A stretch of 41,110 nt of DNA, from positions 1 to 41,110 of the forward strand of contig DAIDJU010000025.1 of NCBI GenBank assembly GCA_027451225.1, written 5' to 3'. This document shows positions 38,517 through 41,110 of the stretch, one piece after another. This stretch comes from Acidocella sp. (GTDB lineage Bacteria > Pseudomonadota > Alphaproteobacteria > Acetobacterales > Acetobacteraceae). How positions within the stretch are numbered: the first letter of the stretch is position 1; each line of letters begins with the position of its first letter. Position numbers and translations under genes: made by a program. The notes beneath the pieces are model-generated. The model did no database searches and was not told where the DNA came from. It saw only the letters and a program-made list of their open reading frames with translations.

Positions 38517-39572
38517 ATGAAACTGAGCCTGAAACCGCAAGAAACCTACCGGGACGATTATACGTTCAGCAACTCGGACGAAGCGATCTTGCGCTTCCCG
38601 TTCCCGTTCCCGGAAGATGGCTACATGTACTCCGTGAACATGGAGCCGCATGTGCGCGGTGGTGCGACGCCGGTTTACGATAAGGTGTTCGACGTTGACG
38701 AGCACTATATCGGCGATATGGCCGATCGCGCCATCACGCTGGACCAGGATCCGCTGCGCTGCCAAGTGCTGCCGCATATGGAAACCGCCGAGTGGGACAC
38801 GCTCGAACTGCTTATGGAGAGTTTGGCGAACGATTATCCCGAGCATTTCTCCCTGACCAAGAATGGCGACAAGTGGCACTGGATTAACCGCCCGTTGGAG
38901 ATCGATCAGACGTTCACCTTCGGCCGGAAGGAGACACTGCCCTACGATCCGTTCGAGTACATTACTCGCCAGATGCAAGGTGATTTTTCGTTGCAGGACC
39001 AGCGCGACAACAACCTGTACATGGATGGCGGCATGGTCACCTCGCAGGCTGACTGGTCGCTGAATTTCGATGTCGGCATGTCCTTCCATGAATGGCATGG
39101 CCCGGTGCCGCTGGCGCATCAGGCCGGTGTGTTCGATCGTGCGTTGCAGTACCTGCTGCGCCTGCAATACGGCAAGCCGGTGCGCCGCCTGAACTGGACG
39201 ATGACGGCCAATCCGCGCCTCGACACATCGCCGGAGAATTATCCGCTGTGGGGGCCTGAGAAGGCGGCGATCACGCCGGAGAATGTTGGCCACCGCATGT
39301 GCCTGCGCGTGGAGTTGCAGACCCTCCACCGCCTGCCGCGTTCCAACGCCATTTTGTTCTCTATCCGTGGTTATCTCATTCGACTGGAAGAGTTGGTCAA
39401 GGTGAAGAAATGGGCGGTCCGCATGCATCGCGTGATCCGTGACCTGCATCCGCAGATCGCCGAGTACAAAGGTTTGCCGCGCTACCGCCAATACGTGGTG
39501 GATTACTTCGCGCCCTTCGACGATGGCCGCACGCTGAACTCCGGCATCGCCGCCGAACAAGACAGTATCTGA
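38517..39572 (+). CDS. dmmD: Dimethylamine monooxygenase heme subunit (HODM alpha, DUF3445)
   Basis: The 351-residue protein belongs to the heme-dependent oxidative N-demethylase family, formerly DUF3445. The conserved block RVELQTLHRLPRSNAILFSIRGY near residue 265 is characteristic (the part LHRLPRSNAILFSI is the core), and the N-terminal PFPFPEDGY and ITRQMQGDFSL segments agree. In the characterised enzyme a PAS-fold domain holds heme and oxidises dimethylamine to monomethylamine plus formaldehyde. The heme ligand cannot be located with confidence by eye. It is the last gene of the operon, followed by a strong terminator. Confidence 0.9.
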   Translation: MKLSLKPQETYRDDYTFSNSDEAILRFPFPFPEDGYMYSVNMEPHVRGGATPVYDKVFDVDEHYIGDMADRAITLDQDPLRCQVLPHMETAEWDTLELLMESLANDYPEHFSLTKNGDKWHWINRPLEIDQTFTFGRKETLPYDPFEYITRQMQGDFSLQDQRDNNLYMDGGMVTSQADWSLNFDVGMSFHEWHGPVPLAHQAGVFDRALQYLLRLQYGKPVRRLNWTMTANPRLDTSPENYPLWGPEKAAITPENVGHRMCLRVELQTLHRLPRSNAILFSIRGYLIRLEELVKVKKWAVRMHRVIRDLHPQIAEYKGLPRYRQYVVDYFAPFDDGRTLNSGIAAEQDSI

Positions 39573-39596
39573 GCCTAATTTACAAAAGTCTTTGAA

Positions 39597-39630
39597 TGCC
39601 GCCTTTTTCAAGAAGGCGGCATTTTTATTT
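39597..39630 (+). terminator. Rho-independent terminator of the dmm operon
   Basis: TGCCGCCTT pairs with AAGGCGGCA over a short loop, followed by TTTTTATTT. It lies 25 bp after the dmmD stop. Confidence 0.92.
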
Positions 39631-39654
39631 GTCTGTTTTCCGGCGGTGTGTAGA

Positions 39655-39689
39655 CATAAAAAACGCCTCCGGTTTTTCCCGGAGGCGTT
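39655..39689 (-). terminator. Rho-independent terminator of tmm
   Basis: AACGCCTCCGG, six bases and CCGGAGGCGTT form a perfect 11-bp stem. Read on the minus strand it is followed by TTTTTT, 20 bp after the tmm stop, so convergent dmm and tmm transcripts each have their own terminator. Confidence 0.93.
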
Positions 39690-39708
39690 GCGATTGCAAG
39701 GAGCGGCC

Positions 39709-41052
39709 TTAGTTGTTGGCCAGGAAGGCCTCCAGGCTGTCGTCTGTCTGCTGCATCCAAGGCGTCTTCAGCGGCGGTGCCATGGTGCCGGTGATGGCGG
39801 AGCGGAAGCTGTGATGGCGGTAGGTCAGCACGTCCTCTTCCTTGTGGTGCTTCCATTCCTTGAACTGCTCGGCCATGATTTCCGGCTTGAAGTCCGGGTA
39901 ATCGGTCAGGTCCAGCAGATCGCGGATATAGCCGCACTGGAAGTCGATGTCGTCGGAAGCGGTTTCGCTGGCTTCTTCCTTTTCGCGGTAAGCCATGTTG
40001 TCGGCCTGCATCTCCTCAGCGGAGGGCAGGTTGATCTTGCCGAGGATGACATCGCGTGCGAACCAGGCCTGGGCGTCGAACATGTTGAAGGTGTAGTACT
40101 GGTCCTGCATGCCCAGATACAGCAGCTTGTGGTTCTTCTCGAACACCACGCCCTTATAAAGGCTCAGCGGCCACAGACGGTTTTTGGTCTTCAGGCGCAG
40201 CGCGTCCGGCAGGAAGGGGAAGTGGTGCTGGTAGCCAGTGCAGATCACGATCGCATCGACTTCGCGGCTGGTGCCGTCTTTGAAGTGAGCGGTATTGCCT
40301 TCAACGCGCACCAGCAGTGGAACTTCAGTGAAGGCTTCGGGGAAGGCGAAGCCCATCGGCGCGGTGCGGTAGGAGAAGATGATCTCCTTGGCGCCGTATT
40401 TGTAGCACTGGGTGCCAATATCCTCGGAGGAGTAGGAACTGCCGATGCACAGCACCCGCTTGCCTTTGAACTCGGCAGCATCGCGGAAGTCGTGGGCGTG
40501 AAGCACGCGGCCATGGAACTGGGAGAGGCCGGGGAAGTCCGGCACGTTCGGGGTCGAGAAGTGGCCTGATGCCACCACGATGTAATCGAAGACCTCGGAA
40601 TAGACGTGATCGTTTGCCAGATCATGCACCGTGACGGTGAATTTCCCGCTGGACTCGTCATAAGTCACTTCGCGTGCCGGCGTGCGGAAACGGATGAAGC
40701 GGCGGAAATTGCCTTTGCGCAGGCGCCCGACCATGTAGTCATGCACCACGGCGCGGGGCGGGTAAGAGGGGATGGGGCGGCCGAAATGTTCTTCGAAGGA
40801 ATAATCGGCAAACTCCAGCGCTTCCTTGGGGCCGTTGGTCCACAGATAACGATACATGGAGGCATGCACAGGTTCGCCATATTCATCGAGTCCCGTGCGC
40901 CAAGTGTAGTTCCACATGCCGCCCCAGTCTTCCTGCTTTTCAAAGCAGACGATTTCAGGGATCTTTATACCGTTCTTCTCAGCAGCCTCGAAGGCGCGGA
41001 GCTGCGCAAGCCCGCTGGGGCCGGCACCGATAATGGCAACACGAAAACTCAT
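39709..41052 (-). CDS. tmm: Trimethylamine monooxygenase (flavin-containing)
   Basis: The 447-residue protein has the FAD motif GAGPSG (residues 9-14), the FMO fingerprint [11 protein letters not shown], the NADPH motif in [11 protein letters not shown] and [34 protein letters not shown] is characteristic of bacterial Tmm rather than other FMOs. Tmm oxidises trimethylamine to TMAO with O2 and NADPH. ATG 41052 has AAGG eight bases upstream, preferred over the ATG at 41070. It is transcribed toward the dmm operon. The 58 bases upstream to the window end show no clear promoter. Confidence 0.95.
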   Translation of the reverse strand: MSFRVAIIGAGPSGLAQLRAFEAAEKNGIKIPEIVCFEKQEDWGGMWNYTWRTGLDEYGEPVHASMYRYLWTNGPKEALEFADYSFEEHFGRPIPSYPPRAVVHDYMVGRLRKGNFRRFIRFRTPAREVTYDESSGKFTVTVHDLANDHVYSEVFDYIVVASGHFSTPNVPDFPGLSQFHGRVLHAHDFRDAAEFKGKRVLCIGSSYSSEDIGTQCYKYGAKEIIFSYRTAPMGFAFPEAFTEVPLLVRVEGNTAHFKDGTSREVDAIVICTGYQHHFPFLPDALRLKTKNRLWPLSLYKGVVFEKNHKLLYLGMQDQYYTFNMFDAQAWFARDVILGKINLPSAEEMQADNMAYREKEEASETASDDIDFQCGYIRDLLDLTDYPDFKPEIMAEQFKEWKHHKEEDVLTYRHHSFRSAITGTMAPPLKTPWMQQTDDSLEAFLANN

Positions 41053-41110
41053 GTAGGTACCTTCATGCATTGCGACGGTGCCGTTTTGCCGGTTGAACGC
41101 AAAAGCGGAC

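Overview
The window comes from a high-GC, strictly bacterial chromosome, most likely an alphaproteobacterium. An acetic-acid-bacterium or rhodospirillalean relative is a guess from the OprB-type porin, the polyamine and acyl-CoA gene sets and the methylated-amine genes; no rRNA or ribosomal marker is present to test it. No tRNA, rRNA, CRISPR array, insertion sequence, phage gene or replication origin is visible. Coding density is very high, and no stretch over 300 bases lacks a gene.

Layout. (1) 1-5.8 kb: the end of lrgA, then lrgB, a PsiE-family membrane protein, phosphoenolpyruvate carboxylase (ppc) and an OprB-type porin with a possible Fur box. (2) 5.8-14.8 kb: a polyamine island, mostly on the minus strand. 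It holds an acetylpolyamine-amidohydrolase-like HDAC-family enzyme, a complete spermidine/putrescine ABC importer (potABCD order on the minus strand), a phytanoyl-CoA-dioxygenase-family oxygenase and a GlnT/GmaS/PuuA-type glutamine synthetase homologue behind a near-consensus sigma-54 promoter. A divergent class I glutamine amidotransferase and an XRE-cupin regulator of the PuuR type follow. (3) 14.8-21.8 kb: a minus-strand acyl-CoA operon (acyl-CoA ligase, HSD10-like dehydrogenase, thiolase, acyl-CoA dehydrogenase, alpha-methylacyl-CoA racemase-like protein) with a divergent AraC regulator. (4) 21.8-30.5 kb: a LysR regulator divergent from a leucine/isovalerate operon (ivd, mccB, mccA, MaoC hydratase, CitE-like lyase, acyl-CoA synthetase). 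(5) 30.6-41.1 kb: a methylated-amine cluster with an APC permease behind a sigma-54 promoter, tdm, purU, a four-gene dimethylamine monooxygenase operon in the order C-A-B-D, and convergent tmm.

How it works together. Region 5 encodes a path from trimethylamine to TMAO (Tmm), to dimethylamine plus formaldehyde (Tdm), to monomethylamine (DmmABCD). The folate-binding domains and PurU would process the released C1 units. The monomethylamine steps (gmaS, mgs, mgd) are not next to it, but the glutamine synthetase homologue in region 2 resembles GlnT/GmaS proteins. Both that gene and the APC permease gene have sigma-54 promoters, which suggests common nitrogen (NtrC-type) control of polyamine and methylamine use. 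Region 2 looks like a gamma-glutamylation route for polyamines with two unusual additions, a deacetylase and an Fe(II)/2-oxoglutarate oxygenase. The most novel candidates are this polyamine operon, the paired sigma-54 promoters, the structured leader upstream of the dmm operon, and the MaoC/CitE pair where the leucine operon would normally carry a crotonase and HMG-CoA lyase.
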